Source: Streptomyces sp. NRRL B-3428 (GTDB lineage Bacteria; Actinomycetota; Actinomycetes; Streptomycetales; Streptomycetaceae). From it: a stretch of DNA of 64,000 nucleotides. The notes under the pieces were generated by a model. The model was not told the origin of the DNA. It did not search any database and saw only the letters and a program-made list of their open reading frames with translations. The translations under genes and the position numbers were made by a program. This document shows, one piece after another, positions 19,056 to 29,056 of the stretch (its first letter is position 1; every line of letters starts with the position of its first letter). The stretch lies in contig JOGW01000028.1 of assembly GCA_000721375.1 (NCBI GenBank), forward strand, positions 29,784 to 93,783, read 5' to 3'.

Positions 19056-22000
19056 TCAGCCGCGCGGCTTCTCGCGCATCTCGTACGTCGCGATGACGTC
19101 GTCGATCTTGATGTCGTTGAAGTTTCCGAGGTTGATACCACCCTCGAAGCCCTCGCGGATCTCGGTGACGTCGTCCTTGAAGCGGCGCAGACCGGTGATG
19201 GTGAGGTTCTCCGCGATGACCTTGCCATCGCGAAGCAGGCGCGCCTTGGTGTTGCGCTTGACCTCGCCGGACCGGATGAGCACACCGGCGATGTTGCCCA
19301 GCTTGGACGAACGGAAGACCTCGCGGACCTCCGCCGTACCGAGCTCGACCTCTTCGTACTCCGGCTTGAGCATGCCCTTGAGGGCCGCCTCGATCTCCTC
19401 GATGGCCTGGTAGATCACCGAGTAGTAGCGGACGTCGACACCCTCGCGCTCCGCCATCTGCGCGGCACGGCCGGCCGCACGGACGTTGAAGCCGATGACG
19501 ATGGCGTCGGAGCCCATCGCCAGGTTGATGTCGGACTCGGTGACCGCACCCACACCGCGGTGCAGGATGCGGATGTCGACCTCTTCACCGACGTCGAGCT
19601 GGAGCAGCGAGGACTCGAGAGCCTCCACCGAACCGGACGCGTCGCCCTTGATGATGATGTTGAGGTCCTGCACCAGACCCGCCTTGAGCACCTGGTCGAG
19701 GTCCTCGAGGGACACCCGGCGGGTGCGCTTGGCGAACGCGGCGTTGCGCTCACGGGCGGCACGCTTCTCGGCGATCTGACGCGCGGTGCGGTCCTCGTCG
19801 ACAACCAGGAAGTTGTCGCCGGCGCCCGGCACATTGGTCAGACCGAGGACGAGAACCGGCGTCGAAGGACCGGCCTCCTCGACGTTCTCACCCTTGTCGT
19901 CGAGCATGGCGCGCACTCGGCCGTAGGCGTCGCCCACGACCATCGTGTCGCCGATGCGCAGCGTTCCGCGCTGGACGAGGACGGTCGAAACCGCACCACG
20001 ACCACGGTCGAGGTGGGACTCGATCGCAATACCCTGCGCGTCCTGCTCCGGGTTGGCCCGCAGGTCGAGCGAGGCGTCCGCGGTCAGGACCACGGCCTCG
20101 AGCAGGGAGTCGATGTGCAGACCCTGCTTGGCGGAGATGTCGACGAACATGGTGTCGCCGCCGTACTCCTCGGCCACCAGGCCGTACTCGGTCAGCTGAC
20201 CGCGCACCTTGACCGGGTCGGCGCCCTCGACGTCGATCTTGTTGACCGCGACCACGATCGGCACGTCGGCCGCCTTGGCGTGGTTCAGCGCCTCGATCGT
20301 CTGCGGCATCACACCGTCGTTGGCCGCCACCACGAGGATCGCGATGTCGGTCGACTTGGCACCACGGGCACGCATGGCGGTGAACGCCTCGTGACCCGGG
20401 GTGTCGATGAAGGTGATCTTGCGGTCTTCACCGTTGACCTCGGCGGACACCTGGTACGCACCGATGTGCTGCGTAATACCGCCGGCCTCGCCCGCAACGA
20501 CGTTCGTCTTGCGGATCGCGTCCAGAAGTCGGGTCTTACCGTGGTCGACGTGACCCATGACGGTCACGACCGGCGGACGCGCGACGAGGAACTCCTCGCC
20601 ACCCTCGTCCTCGCCGAACTCGATGTCGAAGGACTCGAGAAGCTCGCGGTCCTCCTCCTCCGGGCTGACGATCTCGACGGTGTAGTTCATCTCGGTGCCG
20701 AGCATCGTGAGGATGTCGTCGGAGACGGACTGCGTGGCGGTGACCATCTCGCCGAGGTTCATCATCACGGCCACGAGCGACGCCGGGTTGGCGTTGATCT
20801 TCTCCGCGAAGTCGGTCAGCGAAGCACCACGCGACAGGCGAACACTCTCGCCGTTGCCGCGCGGCAGCATGACGCCGCCCACCGACGGGGCCTGCATGGC
20901 CTCGTACTCCTGGCGCCTCTGCCGCTTCGACTTACGGCCACGACGCGCGGGACCGCCGGGACGACCGAAGGCGCCCTGCGTGCCACCACGGCCACCCGGA
21001 CCACCGGGACGACCACCGAATCCGGGACGGCCACCGCCGCCACCGAAACCGCCGCCACCACCGGGACGAGCGCCACCGCCGCCACCGGGACCGCCGGGAC
21101 GACCGGCGAAGCCGCCGCCGCCACCACCGGGTCCGGCCGGACGACCGGCGAAGCCGGGACGACCGCCGCCACCGCCGCCACCGGGACGACCGCCGCCGCC
21201 GGGACCACGGCCACCGCCGGGGCCACCACCGGGACGCGGAGTACCGGCAGCGGGACGCTGCGGCATCATGCCCGGGTTCGGACGGTTACCGCCGCCACCG
21301 CCGGGACGCGGGCCACCGGGGCCTGCACCCTGCGGACGAGGCATGCCGCCGGGAGTCGGACGGGAACCGCCCGGACCACCCTGCGGACGGGGACCGCCCT
21401 GACCGCCCTGGGGACGGGGACCGCCCTGGCCTGCGCCCTGCGGACGCGGGGCGCCGGGAGCACCCTGGCCGCCGGGACGCGGTGCACCGCCGGGACGGGG
21501 CGCCTGCGGGCGACCCATGCCGGTGGAACCGCCGGACGTGAAGGGGTTGTTGCCCGGACGCGGGCCCGCGGGACGGGCACCGGGACGAGCGGCACCGGCG
21601 CCACCCTGGCCACCGGGACGCGCGGCGCCACCGGGACGCGGGGCACGCTCGGCCTGGCCCTGGCCCTGGCCACCCTGAGCGGGGGCCGGACGGGAACCGC
21701 CGGGCTTGGGGGCACCAGGACGTGCGGCCGGACGCTCACCAGCGGGCTTCGGCGCCGAGGGGGCGGCCGGAGGCGCGGTGAATTCCGGTGCGGCCGGCGC
21801 GGGCTTGGGCGCCACGGCCGGCTTCGGGGCGGGACGCGGACCCGGCGCGGGCGCCGAGGCTGCGGGCTTCTCCGCCGCGGGTGCAGCAGGTGCTGCGGGG
21901 GTGACCGGCGCGGGCTTCGGCGCGGCAGGACGTGCTGCCGGGGTCGCCGAGGCCGCGGGGGCCGGCTTCGCGGCGGCCGGCTTCGGCGCCGCAGGCTTCG

Positions 22001-22190
22001 CAGGGGACTTCTTGGCGGCGGGAGCGCCACCCGGACCCTGCAGTGCGTCAGTCAATTTGCGTACAACGGGCGCCTCGATCGTCGAGGACGCCGAACGTAC
22101 GAATTCACCGAGTTCTTGGAGCTTGGCCATGACGACCTTGCTCTCAACTCCGAACTCCTTGGCGAGTTCGTATACCCGGACCTTAGCCAC
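19056..22190 (-). CDS. infB: Translation initiation factor IF-2
   Basis: A 1044-residue GTPase that places initiator tRNA on the 30S subunit. An N-terminal IF2_N module ([21 protein letters not shown]) is followed by a long Ala/Pro and then Gly/Arg/Pro-rich low-complexity arm (to about residue 440). The GTPase core shows G1 GHVDHGKT near 545, DTPGHEAF and NKID, followed by the C-terminal fMet-tRNA-binding domains. The large size comes from the actinobacterial arm. GTG at 22190 has AAGGAG six bases upstream. A long open frame on the opposite strand here is an artefact of the arm's composition. Confidence 0.98.
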   Translation of the reverse strand: MAKVRVYELAKEFGVESKVVMAKLQELGEFVRSASSTIEAPVVRKLTDALQGPGGAPAAKKSPAKPAAPKPAAAKPAPAASATPAARPAAPKPAPVTPAAPAAPAAEKPAASAPAPGPRPAPKPAVAPKPAPAAPEFTAPPAAPSAPKPAGERPAARPGAPKPGGSRPAPAQGGQGQGQAERAPRPGGAARPGGQGGAGAARPGARPAGPRPGNNPFTSGGSTGMGRPQAPRPGGAPRPGGQGAPGAPRPQGAGQGGPRPQGGQGGPRPQGGPGGSRPTPGGMPRPQGAGPGGPRPGGGGGNRPNPGMMPQRPAAGTPRPGGGPGGGRGPGGGGRPGGGGGGGRPGFAGRPAGPGGGGGGFAGRPGGPGGGGGARPGGGGGFGGGGGRPGFGGRPGGPGGRGGTQGAFGRPGGPARRGRKSKRQRRQEYEAMQAPSVGGVMLPRGNGESVRLSRGASLTDFAEKINANPASLVAVMMNLGEMVTATQSVSDDILTMLGTEMNYTVEIVSPEEEDRELLESFDIEFGEDEGGEEFLVARPPVVTVMGHVDHGKTRLLDAIRKTNVVAGEAGGITQHIGAYQVSAEVNGEDRKITFIDTPGHEAFTAMRARGAKSTDIAILVVAANDGVMPQTIEALNHAKAADVPIVVAVNKIDVEGADPVKVRGQLTEYGLVAEEYGGDTMFVDISAKQGLHIDSLLEAVVLTADASLDLRANPEQDAQGIAIESHLDRGRGAVSTVLVQRGTLRIGDTMVVGDAYGRVRAMLDDKGENVEEAGPSTPVLVLGLTNVPGAGDNFLVVDEDRTARQIAEKRAARERNAAFAKRTRRVSLEDLDQVLKAGLVQDLNIIIKGDASGSVEALESSLLQLDVGEEVDIRILHRGVGAVTESDINLAMGSDAIVIGFNVRAAGRAAQMAEREGVDVRYYSVIYQAIEEIEAALKGMLKPEYEEVELGTAEVREVFRSSKLGNIAGVLIRSGEVKRNTKARLLRDGKVIAENLTITGLRRFKDDVTEIREGFEGGINLGNFNDIKIDDVIATYEMREKPRG

Positions 22191-22339
22191 TTCGCTCCTT
22201 TTAGGTCCGGGTTACGCCGGACCGTCGCTACTTCATGGGCGTACTCATCGCGTGCTCATCGAGTGCTCATCGCAATCTCGACCTACTTCCAACTCGCGGG
22301 GGTACCTGGACCGCACGGGGCTCCGTGCGGCACGTCTTC

Positions 22340-22618
22340 TTACGGTTGCGCCTGCTCGACATATCGGCTCACGGCCGCGGTGTCGAGCGGACCCGCGGCG
22401 CGCAGCGCCCTCGGGAACGCCCGGCGGCGGACCGCCGTGTCGATACAGACCGGGACGGGGTGTACATACGCACCCCGGCCGGGCAGCGTACCGCGCGGGT
22501 CGGGGGCACAGGTGCCCTCGATCAACACGATCCGCAGCAGATCGCTCTTGGCCGCTCGCTCCCGGCATCCCACACAGGTTCGCTCAGGGCAGGCGCGGGC
22601 GTGAGTCCGGCCAGACAC
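22340..22618 (-). CDS. ylxR: YlxR-family RNA-binding protein
   Basis: A 92-residue basic protein of the YlxR/DUF448 family, encoded between nusA and infB. The diagnostic RTCVGCRERAAKSDLLRIV and GRGAYVHPVPVC are present; the two cysteines of CVGC are conserved in relatives. Family members bind RNA; in some Firmicutes a homologue modulates RNase P. Start GTG 22618 has GGGAGGT upstream. Confidence 0.95.
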   Translation of the reverse strand: MSGRTHARACPERTCVGCRERAAKSDLLRIVLIEGTCAPDPRGTLPGRGAYVHPVPVCIDTAVRRRAFPRALRAAGPLDTAAVSRYVEQAQP

Positions 22619-22766
22619 CGTTAAGTCTACCTCCCCGCACCGACCTCACCCCTTCGGGGCAAGAATCGAATGGCTGCGCCCATTAGTTCGGCGTGATCTT
22701 TGCGTTGACGGTGGGGCGCACAGGGCTCCGGGGACTGACGCCCCGGTCCCGGCCTCCCGTCCCGGC

Positions 22767-23753
22767 CTACTCCCCCGGCTGCTCCGTGTCCGGGCGGATG
22801 TCGATGCGCCAGCCCGTGAGGCGGGCGGCGAGGCGGGCGTTCTGGCCCTCCTTGCCGATCGCGAGGGAGAGCTGGTAGTCGGGGACGGTCACGCGGGCCG
22901 AGCGAGCCGCGAGGTCCACGATCTCGACCTTGGAGACCCGCGCCGGCGAGAGCGCGTTGGCGACCATCTCGGCCGGGTCGTCGGACCAGTCCACGATGTC
23001 GATCTTCTCGCCGCCGAGCTCGGCCATCACATTGCGCACACGGCCGCCCATCGGGCCGATGCAGGCGCCCTTGGCGTTCAGGCCGGAACGGGTGGACCGT
23101 ACGGCGATCTTGGTGCGGTGGCCGGCCTCGCGGGCGATCGCCGAGATCTCGACGGAGCCGTCGGCGATCTCGGGGACCTCGAGCGCGAAGAGCTTCTTGA
23201 CCAGGTTGGGGTGCGTGCGCGAGAGCGTCACGGACGGACCGCGGACACCCTTGGCCACCCGTACGACATAGGAGCGCAGGCGCTGGCCGTGCGGGTACTG
23301 CTCGCCCGGGACCTGCTCCTGCACCGGCAGGATGGCCTCGAGCTTGCCGATGTCGACAAGGACGTTCTTCGGGTCGCGGCCCTGCTGGACCACGCCCGTG
23401 ACGATGTCGCCCTCACGGCCGGCGTACTCGCCGAGCGTCGCGTCGTCCTCGGCGTCGCGAAGACGCTGCAGGATGACCTGCTTGGCGGTGGTCGCGGCGA
23501 TCCGGCCGAAGTCGGAGGGGGTGTCGTCGAACTCGCGGGGCTCCTGGCCCTCCTCGAGGTCCTCGGCGTCCTCCTTGGCCCAGACCGTCACATGGCCGGT
23601 GGCCTTGTCCAGCTCGACCCGCGCCCGGCGGCGGCTGCCGTCGGTGCGGTGATAGGCGATCAGGAGGGCCGACTCGATCGCCTCGACCAGCAGGTCGAAG
23701 GAGATCTCCTTCTCCCGGACCAGACCCCGCAGGGCACTCATGTCGATGTCCAC
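22767..23753 (-). CDS. nusA: Transcription termination/antitermination factor NusA
   Basis: A 328-residue protein that binds RNA polymerase and modulates pausing, termination and rRNA antitermination. Order of domains: N-terminal polymerase-binding domain (about 1-125), S1 domain (about 130-200), and two KH domains ending with [20 protein letters not shown]. There is no acidic C-terminal AR1/AR2 extension, as expected outside proteobacteria. It starts two bases after the rimP stop, so the pair is co-transcribed. Confidence 0.97.
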   Translation of the reverse strand: MDIDMSALRGLVREKEISFDLLVEAIESALLIAYHRTDGSRRRARVELDKATGHVTVWAKEDAEDLEEGQEPREFDDTPSDFGRIAATTAKQVILQRLRDAEDDATLGEYAGREGDIVTGVVQQGRDPKNVLVDIGKLEAILPVQEQVPGEQYPHGQRLRSYVVRVAKGVRGPSVTLSRTHPNLVKKLFALEVPEIADGSVEISAIAREAGHRTKIAVRSTRSGLNAKGACIGPMGGRVRNVMAELGGEKIDIVDWSDDPAEMVANALSPARVSKVEIVDLAARSARVTVPDYQLSLAIGKEGQNARLAARLTGWRIDIRPDTEQPGE

Positions 23754-23755
23754 GG

Positions 23756-24307
23756 CTACGCCTCCTTCTCTACGTCTACGTCTTCTGCGTCTACGTCTAC
23801 GTCTTCGTTCTTGGACTTGCGGTTGAACTCGATCTCCACGCGCGCCTTGGCCACGGAGTCGAAAGTGATACGGCGAGAGGTGGGCTTGCGGCCCTTGACC
23901 CCCGGCACCTCGAGGTCGAGACCCTCGTCGTCCACCTCCAGGATGCGGGCGATGAGCTCGCCGCCCTTGCCGCCCTCTGTGAGATGGAACTTCACCAGGC
24001 GCCCGATGGCACGCACGTAGTGGCGGTGCTCGGTGAGCGGGCGGTCCGCGCCGGGAGAGGTGACTTCGAGGACGTACTCGCCATTGCCCATGACCGCGCT
24101 GTTACCGGGCTCGTCGAGCTTCTCGGAGATCTCACGGCTCAGCTCGGCGCAGGTGTCCAGCTGGACACCTTCTTCGGAGTCGACGACGACACGCAGCACA
24201 CGACGCTTTCCGGCGGGAGTCACAGTGATCTCTTCGAGATCCAGCTCCTTGGCGCCGACAAGCGGTTCAAGCAGACCGCGCAGCCTCTCGCTCTGGGTGG
24301 TGCTCAT
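23756..24307 (-). CDS. rimP: Ribosome maturation factor RimP
   Basis: A 183-residue protein needed for 30S subunit maturation. The family motif [22 protein letters not shown] is visible, with the N-terminal ferredoxin-like and C-terminal Sm-like domains. The last about 20 residues are an acidic tail ([14 protein letters not shown]) encoded by a short DNA repeat. It is the first gene of the rimP-nusA-ylxR-infB group; its promoter should lie in 24308-24527. Confidence 0.96.
   Translation of the reverse strand: MSTTQSERLRGLLEPLVGAKELDLEEITVTPAGKRRVLRVVVDSEEGVQLDTCAELSREISEKLDEPGNSAVMGNGEYVLEVTSPGADRPLTEHRHYVRAIGRLVKFHLTEGGKGGELIARILEVDDEGLDLEVPGVKGRKPTSRRITFDSVAKARVEIEFNRKSKNEDVDVDAEDVDVEKEA
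23769..23806. repeat. 17-bp direct repeat in the rimP 3' end
   Basis: TCTACGTCTACGTCTTC occurs at 23769-23785 and 23790-23806, a 21-base period, encoding the acidic tail. Hexameric GTCTAC units within it suggest slippage-driven expansion. Confidence 0.6.
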
Positions 24308-24424
24308 CCGGGTGACTCCTCGGCCGCGTGTGCTGTTGTGGGTTTCTCTCGCGTGTCAGGTCAAAGGGTATCCGGTCGCGGGGGGTGTTGCTCTCCACCG
24401 GGTGGGGGCATCACGGCCCTGTGG

Positions 24425-24450
24425 GTGTCCCGCACGCCGGTACGGGACAC
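24425..24450. promoter_or_regulatory. Inverted repeat in the rimP/lipoprotein divergent region
   Basis: GTGTCCCG at 24425-24432 and CGGGACAC at 24443-24450 are a perfect 8-bp inverted repeat, 10 bases apart, in the divergent promoter region. It may be an operator; no regulator is known. Confidence 0.4.
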
Positions 24451-24527
24451 GTGCGCGGGTACGGTGATCACTGCCCCGTACCCGGGGACCACCACCCCGC
24501 CACCTGAGCGCCCCGAGGACGTCTGCC

Positions 24528-25049
24528 GTGCCGTACGACGAACCGCTCCCCAGGCCCGCCATGCCGCGCCGCCGGAGTCTGCTGACCGGGGCCCTGACGG
24601 CCGCGGGTGCCACGCTGCTCGCCGCCTGCTCGGACGACGGTTCCGAGACCGGTTCGTCCGGTGCCGCGGCACGCCCCCGGACGGCGGCGCAGGTGCGGAC
24701 CCAGATCGCCATGGACAGCTCGGGGCTGCTCGCCGAGTACGAGGCCGCGCTCACCGCGCACCCCGCGCTCGCTGACCGGCTCGGGCCGCTGCGCGACAAC
24801 GTTCTCGCGCACAGGAAGGCGCTCGGCGGCGCACCCGAGGCGAGCCCGAGTCCCGTGCAGAGCGCACCCGTTCAGGCGCCGCTCGGCGAGAAGGTGACGC
24901 TGCGGCGGCTCGCCGACGCGGAGCGGGCGCTCGCCGACAGCCGCCGCGGCGCGCTGGCCGAGCTGCCCGGTGAGGATGCCCGGCTGCTCGCGTCGATCGC
25001 GGCGGCCGGTGACGTACACGCGTATCTGCTGACCGAGGCGGGCCGATGA
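24528..25049 (+). CDS. Tat-type lipoprotein of unknown function
   Basis: A 173-residue exported protein. The N-terminus has RRR (14-16), a hydrophobic stretch and the lipobox LLAAC with C34, so it should be anchored to the outer face of the membrane by lipid, possibly through the Tat route. The mature part is helical and Ala/Arg-rich with no motif I recognise. GTG 24528 has GAGGA upstream. It shares ATGA with the DUF4439 gene that follows, implying a joint function; the pair may form a membrane-bound ferritin-like unit, but this is inference. Confidence 0.75.
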   Translation: MPYDEPLPRPAMPRRRSLLTGALTAAGATLLAACSDDGSETGSSGAAARPRTAAQVRTQIAMDSSGLLAEYEAALTAHPALADRLGPLRDNVLAHRKALGGAPEASPSPVQSAPVQAPLGEKVTLRRLADAERALADSRRGALAELPGEDARLLASIAAAGDVHAYLLTEAGR

Positions 25050-25513
25050 GCGACACCGAGGAAGAGATCGCCGCCTACCAGGCGGCACTGAGGGCGGAGC
25101 ACGCCGCCGTCTACGGGTACGGGGTCGTCGGCGGGCGGATCCGCGAGGGGCGGCGCGACGAGGCACGTGCGGCGTACGACGCCCATCGCTCCCGGCGCGA
25201 CGAGCTGCAGCGCACGCTGCGCGACCTCGGCGGGGTGCCGGAGCAGGCCGCGGCCGCGTACGCGCTGCCCTTCCCGGTGCCGGACTCGGCGGCCGCGACG
25301 CGGCTCGCGGCCGAACTCGAGGAGAAGATCGCAGGCGTGTATGCGGATGTCGTACGGGCCACCGAAGGTGATCGGCGCAGGTCAGCGGCGGATACTCTGC
25401 GCGAGGCGGCCATCCGGGCGGTGCGCTGGCGAGGCGGCAGCGTAGCCTTTCCCGGGCTTGCGGAACGGTCTGTGGTGACGCCGGAGGTGCCGGCTTCGAA
25501 GCCGGCCACCTGA
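25046..25513 (+). CDS. DUF4439 ferritin-like protein
   Basis: A 155-residue four-helix protein matching the DUF4439 ferritin-like group: the first helix carries ALRAEHAAVYGYGVVGG, with the Glu-His pair typical of these folds. Other helices are Ala/Arg/Glu-rich. There is no signal peptide, so it is cytosolic. Ferritin-like domains can hold a dimetal site, but too few obvious Glu/His ligands are visible to claim one. Translationally coupled to the lipoprotein gene before it. Confidence 0.8.
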   Translation: MSDTEEEIAAYQAALRAEHAAVYGYGVVGGRIREGRRDEARAAYDAHRSRRDELQRTLRDLGGVPEQAAAAYALPFPVPDSAAATRLAAELEEKIAGVYADVVRATEGDRRRSAADTLREAAIRAVRWRGGSVAFPGLAERSVVTPEVPASKPAT

Positions 25514-25586
25514 GGGGTTCGGGGCTGCTGTTAGGGCTCTGATGCGGGGCGGTAAAGGCGGCGAGGGCGAAAGGACAAACTGGCGC

Positions 25587-26489
25587 ATGGCTTTCGAAGC
25601 GCCGACACGGCTCGTACGGGCACTCGGTGAGACCGAGCGCGAGGCCGACTGCGGCTGGCTCGACGCGCTGCCGGGTCAGCTGGAGACGGCCGTCTCCGAG
25701 GGCGGACTCGCCGTCGAGCGGCTGCAGTTGCCGGGTGGCCGGTCGAGTCTGGTGGCGCTCGTGAGGGACGCCGCCGGCACTCCCGCGGCGCTCAAGCTCG
25801 TACCGCCCGGGTCGCGGCCCGCGGCGGAGGCCGCGGCGCTCGCCCACTGGGACGGGCATGGCGCCGCGCGGCTGCTCAGCCCGCCGGACCGGGCCGCGTC
25901 CGGGATGCTTCTGGAACGTCTCCATGCCGATATGTCGGTACGTTCACTGCCCGAGGCCAAGTCGATGCTGGAGGCGGCCGGTGCGCTGCGCCGGCTGTGG
26001 GTGGAGCCGCCGCCGTTCCCGTTCGAGACCGTCGCCGAGCGGACCGGGCGGCAGGCCGAGGCGATGCGCGCGGGCCTGACCCCGGACGATCCGGCGGAGC
26101 CGCTGGTCACCGAGGCCCTCGCGGCCCGCGACGAGCTGCTCGCCGCACCGCCTGAGGAGCGGCTGCTGCACGGCACGTTCCGGCAGAGCAAGGTGCTCTC
26201 GGCGGAGCGGCTGCCCTGGCTGGCGGTCGGGCCCGATCCGGTCGTCGGCGAGTGCGCCTTCGATCTGGCGCGGCTCGTGCGGGACCGGGTCGAGGACGTG
26301 GTCGGGTCGCCGTCCGGTTCGTCGATCACCCGGCGGCGGGTCAAGCGGCTTGCGGAGTCCCTGGACGTGGATGCGACGCGGCTGCGCGGCTGGACTCTTT
26401 TCCGGGCCGTCGAGTCGGGTGTACGGGCCCGTCGGGTGGGCCGGATCGCCGACTCGGAGCTGCTGCTGGAGTTCGCGGCCTGGCTGTAG
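25587..26489 (+). CDS. Aminoglycoside phosphotransferase-fold protein, catalytic residues lost
   Basis: A 300-residue member of the APH/hydroxyurea-phosphotransferase group by overall layout: an N-lobe with the beta-strand lysine (PAALKLVPPG) and a C-lobe ending PDPVVGECAFDLARLVRD. The catalytic loop normally reads HGDLHxxN; here it is H195-G-T-F-R-Q-S-K202, so both the base aspartate and the metal-binding asparagine are replaced. The IDPxP metal motif reads VGPDP, losing its aspartate (G215). It is therefore probably a pseudokinase that binds a ligand or partner. Start ATG 25587 is chosen for family fit; ATG 25542 is possible. Confidence 0.72.
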   Translation: MAFEAPTRLVRALGETEREADCGWLDALPGQLETAVSEGGLAVERLQLPGGRSSLVALVRDAAGTPAALKLVPPGSRPAAEAAALAHWDGHGAARLLSPPDRAASGMLLERLHADMSVRSLPEAKSMLEAAGALRRLWVEPPPFPFETVAERTGRQAEAMRAGLTPDDPAEPLVTEALAARDELLAAPPEERLLHGTFRQSKVLSAERLPWLAVGPDPVVGECAFDLARLVRDRVEDVVGSPSGSSITRRRVKRLAESLDVDATRLRGWTLFRAVESGVRARRVGRIADSELLLEFAAWL

Positions 26490-26510
26490 GGCGGCCGACG
26501 AGGAGCACGC

Positions 26511-26553
26511 GAAGGCCCCCTGGAACGAACCGAGTTCGTTCCAGGGGGCCTTC
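26511..26553. terminator. Strong bidirectional terminator
   Basis: A perfect 19-bp inverted repeat (26511-26529 and 26535-26553) with a 5-base loop, one of the strongest hairpins in the window, between the convergent pseudokinase and proS genes. Confidence 0.85.
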
Positions 26554-26566
26554 GGCATGTACGGGA

Positions 26567-28261
26567 CTAACCGACCAGGCGCGCCACGGCCTCCGCCACC
26601 GGGAGCTCCTCGCGCTCGCCGGTGCGGCGGTCCTTGAGCTCGACGACGCCCTCGGCGGTGCGGCGGCCCGCCACCAGGATCTTCGGGACGCCGATCAGTT
26701 CGGCGTCGGTGAACTTCACGCCCGGCGAGACGCCCGCGCGGTCGTCGACGAGAACCCGCAGGCCCTTGGCCTTGAGCTGCTCGGAGACCTCGAGGGCCAG
26801 CTCGATCTGGGCGGCCTTGCCGGCCGCGACCACGTGCACGTCGGCCGGGGCGACCTCGGCGGCCCAGACCAGGCCCTTGTCGTCGGCGGACTGCTCGGCG
26901 AGTGCGGCGACGGCGCGCGTGACGCCGATGCCGTACGAACCCATGGTCACGCGGACCGGCTTGCCGTTCTGGCCGAGGACGTCGAGCTGGAAGGCGTCGG
27001 CGTACTTGCGGCCGAGCTGGAAGATGTGGCCGATCTCGATGGCGCGGTCCAGCTTGAGGCCGGTGCCGCAGGACGGGCACGGGTCGCCCTCGACGACGAC
27101 GACCGCGTCCACGTACTCGTCGACCTCGAAGTCACGGCCCGCGACGACGTTCTTCGCGTGCTTGCCCTCCTTGTTGGCACCCGTGATCCAGGAGGTGCCG
27201 GGGGCGATGCGCGGGTCGGCGAGGTACTTGACCTTCTCCAGGCCCTGCGGACCGACGTATCCGCGTACGAGATCGTCGCGGCCCTCGAAGTCCTCGGCCG
27301 TCACCAGCTCGACGAGCGCCGGGGCGAAGTGCGCCTCGACCTTGTCCATGTCGACCTCGCGGTCGCCCGGGACGCCGATGGCGACGATCTCGCCGTCGAC
27401 CTTCACCAGGAGGTTCTTGAGCGTCGCGGAGGCCTCGACGCCGAGGTGGGCGGCGAGGGTCTCGATGGTCGGGGTGTCCGGGGTGTCCAGCTCCTCGACC
27501 GCGCCGACCGCGCTGGGGTCGACCGGCTTCATCGCGTACGTGATGGCCTCGGTGTTGGCCGCGTAGTCGCAGCCCGGGCAGTCGGCGAAGGTGTCCTCGC
27601 CGGCCGCGGCCGGGGCGAGGAACTCCTCGGACTTGGAGCCGCCCATGGCGCCGGCGGTCGCGGCGCAGATGCGGTAGTCGAGGCCGAGGCGCTCGAAGAT
27701 CCGCTGGTAGGCGGCGCGGTGCAGCGCGTAGGACTCGGCGAGGCCCTCGTCGGCGGTGTCGAAGGAGTACGAGTCCTTCATCAGGAACTCGCGGCCGCGC
27801 AGCACACCGGCGCGGGGGCGGGCCTCGTCGCGGTACTTGTTCTGGATCTGGTAGAGGATGACCGGCAGGTCCTTGTAGGACGAGCACTGGTCCTTCACCA
27901 GCTGCGTGAAGATCTCCTCGTGGGTCGGGCCGAGCAGGTAGTCGCTGCCCTTGCGGTCCTTGAGGCGGAACAGCTCGGCGCCGTACTCCTCCCAGCGGCC
28001 GGTCGCCTCGTAGGGCTCGCGGGGCAGCAGGGCCGGGAGCAGGACTTCCTGGGCGCCCACGGCGTCCATCTCCTCGCGCACGATGCGCTCGACGTTGGAG
28101 AGCACGCGCAGGCCGAGGGGCAGCCAGGACCAGATGCCCGCGGCGGTGCGGCGGACATAGCCGGCGCGCACGAGCAGCTTGTGGCTCAGGACCTCGGCGT
28201 CCGCCGGGTCGTCGCGCAGTGTCTTGATCATCAACTTCGACATGCGCGTGACCTGGGCCAT
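26567..28261 (-). CDS. proS: Prolyl-tRNA synthetase
   Basis: A 564-residue class II synthetase that charges tRNA-Pro. The start [19 protein letters not shown], motif 2 region [20 protein letters not shown] and motif 3 [13 protein letters not shown] are clear. The central insertion (about 230-390), with [15 protein letters not shown], is the editing domain of the bacterial-type enzyme that hydrolyses Ala-tRNA-Pro. GGAGAG lies eight bases before the ATG. Confidence 0.97.
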   Translation of the reverse strand: MAQVTRMSKLMIKTLRDDPADAEVLSHKLLVRAGYVRRTAAGIWSWLPLGLRVLSNVERIVREEMDAVGAQEVLLPALLPREPYEATGRWEEYGAELFRLKDRKGSDYLLGPTHEEIFTQLVKDQCSSYKDLPVILYQIQNKYRDEARPRAGVLRGREFLMKDSYSFDTADEGLAESYALHRAAYQRIFERLGLDYRICAATAGAMGGSKSEEFLAPAAAGEDTFADCPGCDYAANTEAITYAMKPVDPSAVGAVEELDTPDTPTIETLAAHLGVEASATLKNLLVKVDGEIVAIGVPGDREVDMDKVEAHFAPALVELVTAEDFEGRDDLVRGYVGPQGLEKVKYLADPRIAPGTSWITGANKEGKHAKNVVAGRDFEVDEYVDAVVVVEGDPCPSCGTGLKLDRAIEIGHIFQLGRKYADAFQLDVLGQNGKPVRVTMGSYGIGVTRAVAALAEQSADDKGLVWAAEVAPADVHVVAAGKAAQIELALEVSEQLKAKGLRVLVDDRAGVSPGVKFTDAELIGVPKILVAGRRTAEGVVELKDRRTGEREELPVAEAVARLVG

Positions 28262-28373
28262 GGTTCTGCTCTCCTGCGGGCTTTGTTCGTGGTGTGTGCG
28301 TTGGAGGTTATCCGGGGGCAGGGCGTCGGCGGTAATCGGTTACGGGGCCGCCGGGCCGCTCGACGCGCACAAC

Positions 28374-28414
28374 GCGCTCGGCGCAGGGGCGCTCACTGCG
28401 CTCGGCGCAGGGGC
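28374..28414. repeat. 17-bp direct repeat
   Basis: GCGCTCGGCGCAGGGGC at 28374-28390 and 28398-28414, a 24-base period; the second copy overlaps the 3' end of the GNAT gene. It may be slippage. Confidence 0.55.
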
Positions 28415-28935
28415 AGGGGTGCGCCCATCACCGCGTACGGCTTCGGGGCGCTCGGGAAGAGGACCTTGCGGGCCAGGTCCTCGTAGCCGAGCGAGCGGTA
28501 CAGGCCGCGGGCCGGGCTCTCCCGGTCGATCGCGGAGAGGATCGAGCGCGGCTGGGGGGCGGAGTCGGTGATCGTGGTGATCAGGCTCCGGCCGATGCCC
28601 ATGTTCTGGTGTGTGGGATCGACGTGGAGTTCGGTGATGACGAAGGAGTCGTCGAGCCAGAAGTCCAGCTCGCGGCTGCGCAGATACGGCTCGACGACGG
28701 TGGACCACCAGTGGGCGCGGTCGTTGGGCAGACCGTAGACGAAGCCGACCAGACGGTCGTCGGGGGTGGTCGCGCCGAGGGCGCGGGCGCCGGGGTGGCT
28801 GATGTGGCGCAGCACGATCTGGCGGCGTACCGCGATCTCGTCGTCGCTCAGCCCGAAGGCCCTTGCCTGTACGGCGAGGGCCTCGTCGACCCGCAGCGCG
28901 AGGTCGAGCGCTCCGATCACGACGTCGTCAGTCAT
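28393..28935 (-). CDS. GNAT-family N-acetyltransferase
   Basis: A 180-residue acetyl-CoA-dependent acyltransferase. The acetyl-CoA pyrophosphate loop is visible as QNMGIGRSLI, preceded by the strand ITELHVDPTH, and the RSLGYEDLA segment completes the fold. The substrate cannot be read from sequence. It lies 131 bases upstream of proS on the same strand but with no sign of coupling. Confidence 0.88.
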   Translation of the reverse strand: MTDDVVIGALDLALRVDEALAVQARAFGLSDDEIAVRRQIVLRHISHPGARALGATTPDDRLVGFVYGLPNDRAHWWSTVVEPYLRSRELDFWLDDSFVITELHVDPTHQNMGIGRSLITTITDSAPQPRSILSAIDRESPARGLYRSLGYEDLARKVLFPSAPKPYAVMGAPLPLRRAQ

Positions 28936-29014
28936 GCGGGAACCCTAACGCCCAGGGGACGAGGTCAGAACAGGAAGCGGACCGGAACCGCGCGCCTGGG
29001 AGCGCACGTTCAGG

Positions 29015-29056
29015 ACAGCTCGCGCAGAACAGCTCGCTCAGAACAGCACGCTCATG
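29015..29056. repeat. 14-bp imperfect tandem repeat
   Basis: Three units of about 14 bases (ACAGCTCGCGCAGA and variants) from 29015 run into the end of the second GNAT gene. Confidence 0.5.

Noticed and set aside
18408..22604. 1398-residue plus-strand open frame across infB, ylxP and ylxR
   Set aside because: It covers several well-recognised minus-strand genes; the translation is low-complexity (TGTTGT-like runs) arising from the IF-2 arm.
25587..26489. Aminoglycoside resistance kinase
   Set aside because: Catalytic Asp, Asn and the metal Asp are all substituted, so resistance by phosphorylation is unlikely.
29015..29056. Regulatory iterons upstream of the GNAT gene
   Set aside because: The units lie at and beyond the 3' end of the gene, not upstream of a start, so slippage is the simpler explanation.
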